Below are positions 7,891 to 17,272 of a DNA stretch of 35,703 nucleotides, piece after piece. The DNA lies in NCBI GenBank assembly GCA_903876815.1, contig CAIRBL010000055.1:1-35703 (forward strand). The letters run 5' to 3'. The notes under the pieces are model-generated. The model was given only the letters and a program-made list of their open reading frames with translations. It was not told the origin of the DNA and searched no databases. A program made the translations under genes and the position numbers. The first letter of the stretch is position 1, and each line of letters starts with the position of its first letter. The DNA comes from an uncultured bacterium (GTDB lineage Bacteria > Patescibacteriota > Patescibacteriia > UBA1558 > GWA2-36-10).

Positions 7891-9273
7891 ATGCAAAAAG
7901 AAATTACCAACTATCAAGATAAATGGCCATTGGCAAAAGTGAAAATAACCGAGCTTATTTTAGATATTAAAAATGTTAGACTTGATACCGAATACGAATC
8001 ACAAGATGAGATTATTAACGACCTGTTCCTTAATGAAGAAGCAATGGGCATTTTAGAAAGCATACATCAAAATGGATATTTTCCAGACGAACCGCCAGTT
8101 GTTGTAAAAGAAAATGGAAAATTTGTAGTCTTAGACGGCAATAGAAGAGTAGTGTCTCTAAAGGCTATGTTATCTCCAAATATAGCCCCCTCTAAATATG
8201 CCGCCAAAATAGAGAAATTAATGAGCGGTCGTAAGGCGATTGAAAATATTGATGTCCACGTAGCTAAATCTCGTGATGAGGCAATGGAATATTTAGCTGC
8301 TAAACATACAAAAACTACCAGAAAAGCCTGGAGTGCATTAAGGAGGGCGTATTTTTATTATGCACAAAAAGAAAACGGGCAGTCTGTAGAAAAACTCATT
8401 GAGAGATACAGGGGCGTTGATATTCCTTCCTACATAAAGATGTACGAAATGCATAATGTGGCACTATCTCTAAAGGGCACTTCTGAAGAAATAAAAAACA
8501 AAATAGCAAATAAAAGAACTTTCCCAATATCTACACTCGAAAGATTTTATTCCGATAAATATATTCAGGAAGAACTCGGAATAAACTTCGATAAAATAAC
8601 AGGGGAGGCTACCGTACCATCTGGTGATGATTTTGATAAAGTTTATTCCAGAGTAATCACTGACATTGTTTCTGGAATAGCAACGTCTCGTAAAGAACTA
8701 TCTAAAGAATCCGACAGAAAAAAATATTTAGACTCTATTATTAATGAGGTCTTAGATAAAACTAAAATAGAAAAGAAAAAAACCAAACCCGCCTTTTCTT
8801 TTAAACGACAAAAAAAAGCTTACCGAGAAAAAAATACTTTAGTTTCAAAAAAAATTGAAAATCCTTTTGACTGCCCTGGTATTACTCGTATTTTGTGGGA
8901 ATTACAGGCAATAGATTATCTTAAATTTCCTAATGCGACCGCTGATTTGTTAAGAACTTTTTTAGAAATCATTATAAAAAAATATTTGGAAGAAATAAAA
9001 TCTCTTCCTGCACCAAAAAGAAATGGTGGCTATATTTATTTAGATGATGTGCTTAAAAAAATTAAATCAGATCTACAAACAGCTACTAATCATAAACTAG
9101 TTCAAGTGATAAGTGAAATAGAAAAAAACAAATGGTATCTTGATAGTATTAATCACAACCCAGAAGTTTTTGCTGTTGACTATAGAGTTAAAGAAGCTTG
9201 GGATCAAATATACCCACTTGTGAAATATATATTTGAAACGTATAATAAAAATAAAATAACTGACCAAGCTTAA
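7891..9273 (+). CDS. ParB/Srx-fold protein with extended C-terminal helical domain
   Basis: VKITELILDIKNVRLDTEYESQDEII...PPVVVKENGKFVVLDGNRRVVSLKAM matches the ParB-like N-terminal motif (DGNRR); long C-terminal helical region. Confidence 0.75.
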   Translation: MQKEITNYQDKWPLAKVKITELILDIKNVRLDTEYESQDEIINDLFLNEEAMGILESIHQNGYFPDEPPVVVKENGKFVVLDGNRRVVSLKAMLSPNIAPSKYAAKIEKLMSGRKAIENIDVHVAKSRDEAMEYLAAKHTKTTRKAWSALRRAYFYYAQKENGQSVEKLIERYRGVDIPSYIKMYEMHNVALSLKGTSEEIKNKIANKRTFPISTLERFYSDKYIQEELGINFDKITGEATVPSGDDFDKVYSRVITDIVSGIATSRKELSKESDRKKYLDSIINEVLDKTKIEKKKTKPAFSFKRQKKAYREKNTLVSKKIENPFDCPGITRILWELQAIDYLKFPNATADLLRTFLEIIIKKYLEEIKSLPAPKRNGGYIYLDDVLKKIKSDLQTATNHKLVQVISEIEKNKWYLDSINHNPEVFAVDYRVKEAWDQIYPLVKYIFETYNKNKITDQA

Positions 9274-9277
9274 AAAT

Positions 9278-10126
9278 ATGAAATTTTATTCACCTTTAAG
9301 GTACCCCGGCGGAAAGAATAAATTATCAAAATTTATTGCTTCTATTTGCAAAGAAAATGCAATAGATGGCAATTACGTTGAGCCATACGCTGGTGGCGCC
9401 TCAGTGGCTCTATACCTTCTTTTTAATGGGTATGTAAAATCCATCACTATAAATGATTATGATAAGGCTATATATGCATTTTGGCATTCCGTATTAAATG
9501 ATACAGAAAGACTGTGCAAAAAAATAAGAAACGCGGATGTTTCAATTAATAATTGGCGCGAACAGAAAAAAATACAAACTAGTAAAGCAACGGAACATAA
9601 TTTATTAAAATTGGGATTTTCGACCTTTTTTTTAAATCGAACTAATTACTCTGGCATTATTGATGGCGGTATGATTGGCGGTGCTTTACAAAAAGGAAAA
9701 TATAAAATTAATTGTCGTTTTAATAAGGAAGAATTGATTGATAGAATAAAATTTATTGCCATACATAAAAAAAATATCCGTTTATTAAATATGGACGCAT
9801 TAGATTTAGTAGACGCAATTGAAAAAGATAATAAAACTATTTTTTATTTTGATCCGCCATATTATTTAAAAGGCCCTTCATTATATATGAACCATTATAA
9901 ACATAGCGATCATAAAAAAGTGAGTGATAAAATAAAAAAAATAGAAAATGCAAAATGGATAGTTTCTTATGATAACACACGAGAAATAAATAAAATGTAT
10001 ATCTCTTGCCCCAAAAAAAAGTATACTTTTTTTCACACGGCTTATAACGCAAGAGAGGGTAAGGAGGTTTTATTTTTTAGTAAAAATATCATATTGCCAA
10101 AAATTATCATCCCAATTATGCACTAA
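9278..10126 (+). CDS. D12-class N6-adenine DNA methyltransferase (Dam-like)
   Basis: FYSPLRYPGGKNKL (SAM motif), YVEPYAGGASVAL, FYFDPPYY catalytic DPPY, EVLFFSKN. Confidence 0.92.
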   Translation: MKFYSPLRYPGGKNKLSKFIASICKENAIDGNYVEPYAGGASVALYLLFNGYVKSITINDYDKAIYAFWHSVLNDTERLCKKIRNADVSINNWREQKKIQTSKATEHNLLKLGFSTFFLNRTNYSGIIDGGMIGGALQKGKYKINCRFNKEELIDRIKFIAIHKKNIRLLNMDALDLVDAIEKDNKTIFYFDPPYYLKGPSLYMNHYKHSDHKKVSDKIKKIENAKWIVSYDNTREINKMYISCPKKKYTFFHTAYNAREGKEVLFFSKNIILPKIIIPIMH

Positions 10127-10160
10127 CTATACCTGTATTTATATTCAAGGTTTGAATAGG

Positions 10161-10203
10161 ACCCCACAAGAACTTCTCTTCCTCAAAAGAGGTGTTTTTG
10201 TTT
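10161..10203 (+). repeat. Direct repeat copy 1 (about 42 nt), also terminator-like
   Basis: accccacaagaacttctcttcctcaaaagaggtgtttttgttt; 4 mismatches to copy 2. Confidence 0.8.
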
Positions 10204-10227
10204 TGTAAAATTTAAACAATGAAAAAA

Positions 10228-10253
10228 GGGCCGCAGACTCGTGTCTTTGGCCC
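10228..10253 (-). terminator. Terminator of GC-rich gene pair
   Basis: Minus strand GGGCC...AGAC-loop-GTCT..GGCCC followed by TTTTTT. Confidence 0.65.
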
Positions 10254-10282
10254 CCGTTGATCAGGAGTTGTCTCCCGTACGA

Positions 10283-10732
10283 TTATTCGGACTCGCCATA
10301 GTCGCGAACAATCGTGATGAATGGGTAGGATTTTAGCCCGTAGGCATAACCGCGGAGAATGTCCTTCATGCCGCGATGTTCGTCCTCGTACCCAAAGTTG
10401 ATGGAAATTCGATTTGACAACCAGTAGTAGCGCGTGCCTTCCACAGCCACGAACTCTCGATAAGCCTCAGGATTGAACTGAACGAGCTTCTTGTTGAAGC
10501 TCCGGCTTGCCGAGGCGATCGATACGCGTACTGGACGAGTGTCAATCTTGGCCGCAAAGACCCACGGTGGTGAAGCATGGAAGCCTGCCTGTTTCTCCAA
10601 CCAGAATTTGCCGGAGAACTTGTTCCAGACAATCGCCACCTCGTTCGGCTCTTGGTAGTGCACGAAAGCGAGATAGAAAATCATCAGAACACCGGCGATG
10701 CAAGCTCCTAGGCGTAGGTGCTTACGTTGCAT
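10283..10732 (-). CDS. Small membrane-anchored SPFH/prohibitin-N-like protein (paralog 2)
   Basis: Single N-terminal TM, then NEVAIVWNKFSGKFWLEKQAGFHASPPWVFAAKIDTRPVRV. Shares KLVQF[ND]P...ILR.YAY....YPF..I.R..G with the upstream neighbour. Confidence 0.6.
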   Translation of the reverse strand: MQRKHLRLGACIAGVLMIFYLAFVHYQEPNEVAIVWNKFSGKFWLEKQAGFHASPPWVFAAKIDTRPVRVSIASASRSFNKKLVQFNPEAYREFVAVEGTRYYWLSNRISINFGYEDEHRGMKDILRGYAYGLKSYPFITIVRDYGESE

Positions 10733-10735
10733 GGT

Positions 10736-11314
10736 TTACTTCTCCGTCTGTGGAGGCGTGGCTTTTTCGACGTGTACTTCCTGTGCATTGCCGTCCAATG
10801 GCTTGGAGCCCTCCGTTGTCCCTAGCTCGCGCAAGATCTTCAAGAAGGGGTAGGTATTGCCGTCGTAGGCATAGCTACGTAGGATTTCGCTGAAAGGTGT
10901 AGTGGAACCAACAGCGGAACCAGTACCCGGACCTTCGTAATCGTTTCGACCATGCCAGGACAAGAACAGTTCGAGACCCTTGGGGTCGAATTGAACAAGC
11001 TTGGCATTCAGCACGCGCGAGTTGGCATTCATCTGCAACTGCATCGGCCGCAGGTCCATGGTGTGGACCTTATGGACGATCGGTAACGTGACGATCCAAC
11101 CACGCCTGTAGGTGCCGTCGCTGTTTTCCTGCACGACGATCTCTCCACGGTGTTGGCCGATCAGGTCATACCTGAAAGCCACCTGGTAGTTGTCGACATC
11201 GGTAACAAAGAGCACCTTGAACATGCCCAGTCCGATCCAGAACGAGACAAAGAGCACGACGAACACGACGCCGGTCTTTGCCCAAAAGTTCAAACCATCC
11301 CACAAGTCTTTCAT
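10736..11314 (-). CDS. Small membrane-anchored SPFH/prohibitin-N-like protein (paralog 1)
   Basis: MKDLWDGLNFWAKTGVVFVVLFVSFWIGLG...RRGWIVTLPIVHKVHTMDLRPMQLQM...KLVQFDP. ATG 11314 has an aaaggag RBS; the track start at 11371 is a TTG next to the predicted TSS. Confidence 0.6.
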   Translation of the reverse strand: MKDLWDGLNFWAKTGVVFVVLFVSFWIGLGMFKVLFVTDVDNYQVAFRYDLIGQHRGEIVVQENSDGTYRRGWIVTLPIVHKVHTMDLRPMQLQMNANSRVLNAKLVQFDPKGLELFLSWHGRNDYEGPGTGSAVGSTTPFSEILRSYAYDGNTYPFLKILRELGTTEGSKPLDGNAQEVHVEKATPPQTEK

Positions 11315-11380
11315 CTCTGACTCCTTTTCTGTGTTGGCGGAACCAAACCTATGGTTCATTGGGCTTTTCAATGACTTGTT

Positions 11381-11409
11381 ATTGTAGCATTTATAATATA
11401 TTTTGTCAA
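11381..11409 (-). promoter_or_regulatory. Consensus sigma70 promoter for GC-rich pair
   Basis: Minus strand TTGACA (11409-11404), 17 nt, TACAAT (11386-11381). Confidence 0.75.
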
Positions 11410-11539
11410 TAGCTGGTTCTAACCTACTTAAAATAGACCTTGAGCTTACAAAATTATTAAACTAGCCAATCTTTATTTCCGGTATATAAACATTAACTAA
11501 CTCACGGCTTAATATATTTCCGATTGATTTTATCAGGTT

Positions 11540-11582
11540 ACCCCACAACAGCATCTCTTCTTCAAAAGAGGTGTTTTTGTTT
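11540..11582 (+). repeat. Direct repeat copy 2 (about 42 nt), also terminator-like
   Basis: accccacaacagcatctcttcttcaaaagaggtgtttttgttt, compare 10161. Confidence 0.8.
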
Positions 11583-11636
11583 GACCAATAAATAAAACAA
11601 ACATATACTATAAATAATTAATATTAATTTTCTATA

Positions 11637-12908
11637 ATGAAATTATTTGAAAATCTCAAAAAACATCAATGGATTATTACAGAGGCTATTATGGTTGGTA
11701 TCCTAGGTTCAGTTTTTATAGCCAGCTTTTTTGTATGGGGAGAAATTAAATCATTTAATAATAAATTAGCCAACACTTTAGAATTACCTGGCACCGCTAT
11801 AGATATGATGAATGGTGACAATGACCAAGTTGATATTAATGCTTGTGATAAAAATACTATTAAGGATTTTGGTGAAGTAAAAGAAGGGACTGATATTTTT
11901 GTATATACAACTAGATGTTTTTTAGATGTCACACCTTTAAATGCGTCGACTATATTTTATCAATTTTATGCGCGAGATTTTGGGGGTACTTTCAATAAAG
12001 AAATTTATAATGTTTTGAATACACCGGATTTCGATGGTGGTTCAGGCGTAGTAATCAGCGATCCCCATAAAAATTTTATTGGAATATATAGGATTAATGA
12101 AAATGGCGAGACAATAGTGATAGATAGTTTTGGTAATAAAATTTCAGAAGAAGCACCAGACTATCGAAAAAATGTCTATGAGTCCCCAGATAAAAACATA
12201 ACTGTAAGTATCGATTATCCAGAGCTTAGGGGTAATACTTCTTTAACAATTGTTAATAATGAGAGTGGCGCTAAATATTTCTTTGATGATTTTAAACAAA
12301 GTTTACATGGTATTCGTCATGGAGCTTGGTCCGTTGATGGTAAGACTTTATATATAACAGGAGGTATCTATGAGTTTTCTGCGCCAGCAAGATTGTGGAG
12401 TATTGATGTTGATTCTGGTAAGATTAGTGAATATGATAATTTAGATGGATATTTTTATCCGGTGTATATTTTTCCAGAAGAGAATATCGCATATTTTACA
12501 GATGCTGAAGCAAATTTTGAATCGGAAAATAGAGAAATTAGTCTCTATAAAATGGATCTTGCTTCAAGGAAGATAGAAAAAGTTTATACAGATAAAGCCA
12601 CATGGACATTTAATAACCTTAAAGTAATTGACGGCAGTTTATATTACAGGGCTTTTTATGAAGATAAAGGTCAAGTTATTGTGAAGCTTAGCGGTAAGCA
12701 AAAAGAAATTTTTCTAGAGAATGTTACTGATCTTAAAGTGGGCACAGGCCCTCGCTTTGTTGCTACTGTTGATAATGGTTATTTTGTTTTTGATCTAGAA
12801 AAAGGCATTAGTCAGCTAATTGAGGTGCCAACTAGATACGATGGCTTACCAATAATAGATAAAACCGAATATTTTCAAAATATCGATGGGATTATTGAAA
12901 CTTATTAA
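11637..12908 (+). CDS. Membrane-anchored exported protein, beta-propeller-like repeats
   Basis: N-terminal TM anchor (VGILGSVFIASFFVWGEIKSF), then repeats such as HGAWSVDGKTLYITGG...ARLWSIDVDSGKI...YPVYIFPEENIAYFTDAE. Confidence 0.7.
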   Translation: MKLFENLKKHQWIITEAIMVGILGSVFIASFFVWGEIKSFNNKLANTLELPGTAIDMMNGDNDQVDINACDKNTIKDFGEVKEGTDIFVYTTRCFLDVTPLNASTIFYQFYARDFGGTFNKEIYNVLNTPDFDGGSGVVISDPHKNFIGIYRINENGETIVIDSFGNKISEEAPDYRKNVYESPDKNITVSIDYPELRGNTSLTIVNNESGAKYFFDDFKQSLHGIRHGAWSVDGKTLYITGGIYEFSAPARLWSIDVDSGKISEYDNLDGYFYPVYIFPEENIAYFTDAEANFESENREISLYKMDLASRKIEKVYTDKATWTFNNLKVIDGSLYYRAFYEDKGQVIVKLSGKQKEIFLENVTDLKVGTGPRFVATVDNGYFVFDLEKGISQLIEVPTRYDGLPIIDKTEYFQNIDGIIETY

Positions 12909-12912
12909 ACTT

Positions 12913-13176
12913 ATGAATTTTTTTAAAACATTATTTATTAGTGGCACAGGAAATTTTGCTGAAATTAACTCGGAGTTTTTAGAAAAGAAAAAACTTAGTT
13001 ATCCGCCAGATGGCTCATATTTAATCTGGCTCAAAAATACATATGGTAAACTTCAGGCGGCGATGATAGTGGCTAAAGAAAAAGGCGAAATTGTGCTAGT
13101 GGAGTGGGCTGCCAAAATTCAATTAGTAGAAGAGGAGATAGAGAAAGAAAAAAATTTAAGACCACAGGTTAATTAG
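12913..13176 (+). CDS. Hypothetical protein, 87 aa
   Basis: MNFFKTLFISGTGNFAEINSEFLEKKKLSYPPDGSYLIWLKNTYGKLQAAMIVAKEKGEIVLVEWAAKI; start after the previous stop preferred over the track start 12886. Confidence 0.55.
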   Translation: MNFFKTLFISGTGNFAEINSEFLEKKKLSYPPDGSYLIWLKNTYGKLQAAMIVAKEKGEIVLVEWAAKIQLVEEEIEKEKNLRPQVN

Positions 13177-13184
13177 AAAAAAAT

Positions 13185-14321
13185 ATGAAGTTACTCAAAG
13201 GCCTAAAAAAATCCGAGAATATTGTTTTTATAGCCATAATAGTTGGTATTCTAGGTGTGTTTATTATAACTAGCTTTTTTATATGGGGAGAAATGAAATC
13301 ATTCCATAAAAACAAAGAGATTGTCGATAATCCAAGTGATAATAGTTGGCAAACTTATACAAATAATGATTATTTTTATAGTATCAAATACCCATCGGAT
13401 TGGAGTGTAAATAATTGGTCTAATATAATTCAAATATTACCACCCGGCGAAAAATCTATAGGACAATATAGCTCTGGACCAGCTATTTCTATTATGCACG
13501 TTGATCAAATTGATTCACTCAATAGTGATGAAACAAATAAAATTTATATAAATAACATGGCCGTTACAAAATGGGAATTTGCGAACGATGTTGATACTTA
13601 TGTGAATTTATGTTTTCCTCGTCCCGAAGGAGGTTGTATTAAAATTTATTGGTTAAAATCTTTAGAAAATAAACACGAAAATTTTTGGGAAATAATAGAG
13701 TCAATTACCATTTTAAATGATGATAGCCCGGAATGGGAACTATACACTGACTATGAGCTTGGTATTTCATTTCGTTATCCAAAATTAAAATGGGGTAAAA
13801 TAAATGTTTTATCCATGAAAGAAAGTGATCACAACGATAATGTTTTTAAATCAGGTAAAGCAAAAATAATAAAATTTAACAAATACTACGGTGCTTCGTT
13901 ATCGGCTTTTTCAAATAATTTTTCTCATATGTATTACCAAGATCCATACTTAGGAGGTCAGGATTTGAGTAAGACTTGTACCAATGAAAAAATATTGACT
14001 GATAAAGGAATATGTAAAAATATCAATGTAGATAACCAATCAACTTACGAAAACATAACTGATTTTGGATATGAATGTTCGTTTGTTGATTCTCGTAGAA
14101 TTAGTTTAAACTTAGATCAAAATGGATACTCTGGCATGCTTATCAGTCAAACACTACCATCTAGCCAAAACTGCGGCTCTCTTGAGATAGAAAATATGAA
14201 CGAAATTAATAGGGCAAAAGATTTAACAAGCCAATACAACAGAGAAAATCTACCAAAATCATATTTAACCAATTTAGAGTTAATGGATCAGGTTTTATCT
14301 TCATTTAAATTTTTGAATTAA
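13185..14321 (+). CDS. Membrane-anchored exported protein with PsbP-like segment
   Basis: N-terminal anchor homologous to the 11637 protein; WQTYTNNDYFYSIKYPSDWSV and a second WELYTDYELGISFRYPKLKW. Confidence 0.65.
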   Translation: MKLLKGLKKSENIVFIAIIVGILGVFIITSFFIWGEMKSFHKNKEIVDNPSDNSWQTYTNNDYFYSIKYPSDWSVNNWSNIIQILPPGEKSIGQYSSGPAISIMHVDQIDSLNSDETNKIYINNMAVTKWEFANDVDTYVNLCFPRPEGGCIKIYWLKSLENKHENFWEIIESITILNDDSPEWELYTDYELGISFRYPKLKWGKINVLSMKESDHNDNVFKSGKAKIIKFNKYYGASLSAFSNNFSHMYYQDPYLGGQDLSKTCTNEKILTDKGICKNINVDNQSTYENITDFGYECSFVDSRRISLNLDQNGYSGMLISQTLPSSQNCGSLEIENMNEINRAKDLTSQYNRENLPKSYLTNLELMDQVLSSFKFLN

Positions 14322-14450
14322 AATTTAACTACAACCAAAAAACACTGAGTGAAATCGAAAGGTGTTTTGTTGTTATTCTGTCAAGGTAAAATTATTTTGA
14401 TACATAGTCTTTTTTATGAGCATTTGTTATAATATGATTAAATTAAATTT

Positions 14451-15539
14451 ATGAAAAAACTTTTTATTATTATATTATTAGCTTTATTTTTACCACTTGG
14501 TGTTTTGGCGCAACAAGAGGAAATGTTTAAGGCCAGAGTTTTGCAAGTACTTGATCAAAAAGAGAATATAGATGAAGCTGGTGTTTTGTTGCTGCAACAA
14601 AATTTAAAACTCAAAGCTTTGGACGGTAGTTTTGCTGGGCAAGAAATAACTTTTTATGGCATTGATGATTTTCAGGTCGTATCTGGTCAAGTATATGAAG
14701 CTGGAGATAGAGTAGTGGTTAACCACAGACAAGACGAAGCTGGCAAAGATGTTTTTTTTGTATTAGATTATGACAGAACAAATCCTATCATTTGGTTAGC
14801 TTGCATTTTTATTTTGAGTGTTATTTTTATTGGTCGCTGGAAAGGCTTACGCTCTTTGATTGGTTTAGTAGCTAGTTTTGTAGTAATTTTGAAGTTCATT
14901 ATTCCTCAGATTGTCGCTGGCTCAAATCCTATTTTGATTTCTGTTACAGGTAGTATTGTGATTTTATTTTTTGCTATTTATCTGACACAAGGTTTTGGCA
15001 GAAAATCTCATTTAGCTAATCTAGCCTTGGTGACATCTTTATTATTCACAGCCGTTCTGTCTGTTTTCTTTACCCATTTAGCACAATTGAGTGGCTATTT
15101 AGGTGAAGAAACTATTTTTTTGTTAGAGTCTAGCCAAGGTAGTATAAATTTACAAGGTTTATTATTGGCTGGCATTATGCTTGGTACTTTAGGGGTTTTG
15201 GATGATGTGATTATCAGTCAGATTTCGACAGTGGAGCAGATCAAACTTGCTAATCCTAACTTAAGTAAAAAACAAGTTTATAAAATGAGCTTAAAAGTTG
15301 GCGTTGATCACATCACCTCCATGATCAATACTTTATTTTTTGCTTATGCTGGCGTAGCTTTGCCGATGTTGATTCTATTTAGCCAAAGTGATGTTTTGGG
15401 CTTGAATCTGACCCAAGTGATCAATAACGAGATGATTGCTACTGAGATTATTCGTACTTTGCTAGGTAGTATTGGCTTAGTTTTTTCTATTCCGATAGCT
15501 AATTTTTTGGCTAGCTATTTTCTGTCAGTCAAAAAATAA
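14451..15539 (+). CDS. YibE/F family membrane protein
   Basis: Signal peptide; GRWKGLRSLIGLVASFVVILKFIIPQIVAG; LLLAGIMLGTLGVLDDVIISQISTVEQIK. Confidence 0.88.
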   Translation: MKKLFIIILLALFLPLGVLAQQEEMFKARVLQVLDQKENIDEAGVLLLQQNLKLKALDGSFAGQEITFYGIDDFQVVSGQVYEAGDRVVVNHRQDEAGKDVFFVLDYDRTNPIIWLACIFILSVIFIGRWKGLRSLIGLVASFVVILKFIIPQIVAGSNPILISVTGSIVILFFAIYLTQGFGRKSHLANLALVTSLLFTAVLSVFFTHLAQLSGYLGEETIFLLESSQGSINLQGLLLAGIMLGTLGVLDDVIISQISTVEQIKLANPNLSKKQVYKMSLKVGVDHITSMINTLFFAYAGVALPMLILFSQSDVLGLNLTQVINNEMIATEIIRTLLGSIGLVFSIPIANFLASYFLSVKK

Positions 15540-15561
15540 TACAAAGCTAAAATATTTTTTT

Positions 15562-15596
15562 AAAAAAAGTCTCTTTGTCAAAAAGAGGCTTTTTGA
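15562..15596 (+). terminator. Rho-independent terminator
   Basis: aaagtctctttgtcaaaaagaggcttttt. Confidence 0.7.
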
Positions 15597-15609
15597 TTAT
15601 AATAGCCTT

Positions 15610-17271
15610 ATGTTAAGTCTGACTACTATTTCTATTTTAGCTTGGGCCAAAATCATTGGTTTTTCTTTTGTTTTTCTAGGGCTTTATTTGATTTGGACTA
15701 AAAAATCAGTAAATTATTGGCTTTATAGTACGGCTTTGGCTGTAGTTTTGTTTTATTTGGTTTTAGCTAAGGATTTGCAAACCATGTTTGGTTCTAATGT
15801 CGGTGATGAGTTATTTATTTTGGCTTATTTGTCTAAAACTTTAGTCGGAAACTTGGGACATGATTTTTATTATGATCATTTACCTCAATTTTATCCACCA
15901 TTATATTTTTGGCTCACGGGTATTTTGGCCAAGCCATTGGTTACTAACGCCATTGGAGCCGCTAAGCTTGGTGTCTTGGCTACACTGATGATGTGGCTAT
16001 TAGGTGCTTATTATTATCAGAAATTTTATTGGCAAAAAATTTATCAAGAAAAATTTGCCAGCAAAAAAATTATAGAAAATAAATGGTTTTGGTTTTTATA
16101 TCCAGTTTTGTATTTTTTAAGTTTAGATTTTTCAGCCATTATTTTTAAACCATACGAAGCAATCTCCGCTTTGTTTGGTATTTTATTGTTAGTTTATTTG
16201 GCTCGTGCTCTTTGGCAAAAAGTTTGGCCAAAAAAATATTATGTCTTTTTTGGTATTAGTGCTGGTTTGGTTTTTTTGACTTTTTATTTTTGGTTTGTGA
16301 TTTTTATTCCGGTTATTTTAGTTTTGATTTTTGTGACGAAAAATATCAAGCTAAATTTAAGTAGATTATTAAAAATATTTTTAGTTTTTTTGCCCTTGGC
16401 CTTAGTTTTTGTCGGCCCGTTAGTCTGGTCGTATATTAAATACGGAGTCGAAAATGCTCAGGCTACACATTTTGTGGCCGAAGATTTTTTTAGTTTCTTA
16501 CCTTGGCAAAATTTAAATCTACAAAGCCTATTATTTTTCCTAGGCTTAATTAGCTTATTTATATTTTACAAAAAATCAGCCGTTAAAAGCATGGCTTGGG
16601 CAGTGATTTTTAGCTTTGGCTATCAAATTTTTAATTTATTTTTATTTGTTAGTGGCTTAAAACCTATTCAGGCTTCAAAACCATTTTATTTTTTAGCTAC
16701 CGCTGCTTTGATTTTTGCTGCTAGTTATTTATTAGTTTATCTTTACCAAAAATATCCAGCTAAAAAATATAATAAAGTTATTTTAAGTATAATATTTATT
16801 TTATTGGTTGGTTTATTACCGCATTTTAGCTTTATAGAAAAACCAGAAGTTTTAGCACGGCTTGAAAAGGATTTGGTGAAACCAGAAATTGCTAGTTTAG
16901 CACAAGACATAAAAAATATAGTACCGGATTATCAAGCATACACTTGGCTTTCTTCTGGCTCTTCAGAGCTTAATGCTTATTTACCGCTTTCTTATTATCT
17001 AGCTAACTCGGTGCATTTTTCTCATCACGCAGCTTTGTTTAGCGAGCGTTTAAATAAATTAAAAAATCAAGAATTAAGTTCAGAAATTGATGCTTTGTTA
17101 TTATATGATGACGGTGCAGATCAAAATAATTATATTTTGAATTTTTGGGTAGATAATTATCCAAATGGTGGTAGAGATGAAATTATTTATTTGTCAAAAA
17201 GTTTAATTAAGACAGAGGACTGGCAAGAAGTTTATCATAAAAATAAGTGGTTAATTTTTTTAAAGAAATAG
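15610..17271 (+). CDS. Multi-pass membrane protein, GT-C glycosyltransferase-like
   Basis: Many TM helices; GDELFILAYLSKTLVGNLGHDFYYDHLPQFYPPLYFWLTG first-loop acidic motif. Confidence 0.6.
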   Translation: MLSLTTISILAWAKIIGFSFVFLGLYLIWTKKSVNYWLYSTALAVVLFYLVLAKDLQTMFGSNVGDELFILAYLSKTLVGNLGHDFYYDHLPQFYPPLYFWLTGILAKPLVTNAIGAAKLGVLATLMMWLLGAYYYQKFYWQKIYQEKFASKKIIENKWFWFLYPVLYFLSLDFSAIIFKPYEAISALFGILLLVYLARALWQKVWPKKYYVFFGISAGLVFLTFYFWFVIFIPVILVLIFVTKNIKLNLSRLLKIFLVFLPLALVFVGPLVWSYIKYGVENAQATHFVAEDFFSFLPWQNLNLQSLLFFLGLISLFIFYKKSAVKSMAWAVIFSFGYQIFNLFLFVSGLKPIQASKPFYFLATAALIFAASYLLVYLYQKYPAKKYNKVILSIIFILLVGLLPHFSFIEKPEVLARLEKDLVKPEIASLAQDIKNIVPDYQAYTWLSSGSSELNAYLPLSYYLANSVHFSHHAALFSERLNKLKNQELSSEIDALLLYDDGADQNNYILNFWVDNYPNGGRDEIIYLSKSLIKTEDWQEVYHKNKWLIFLKK

Positions 17272-17272
17272 C

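Larger units (their letters stand above)
3700..10200. mobile_element. Putative integrated element with serine recombinase at the tRNA-His end (right boundary uncertain)
   Basis: Recombinase ORF runs into the tRNA-His 3' end; followed by accessory genes. ACCCCA shared by the tRNA 3' end and the 10161 repeat is only a weak right-end candidate. Confidence 0.5.

Noticed and set aside
9837-10052. Minus ORF of 71 aa
   Set aside because: Antisense to the Dam-like methylase; Tyr/Phe-rich artefact.
10366-10893. ORFs 10366-10632 (-) and 10507-10893 (+)
   Set aside because: Alternative frames in GC-rich DNA overlapping the SPFH-like pair; Arg/Ser-rich shadow ORFs.
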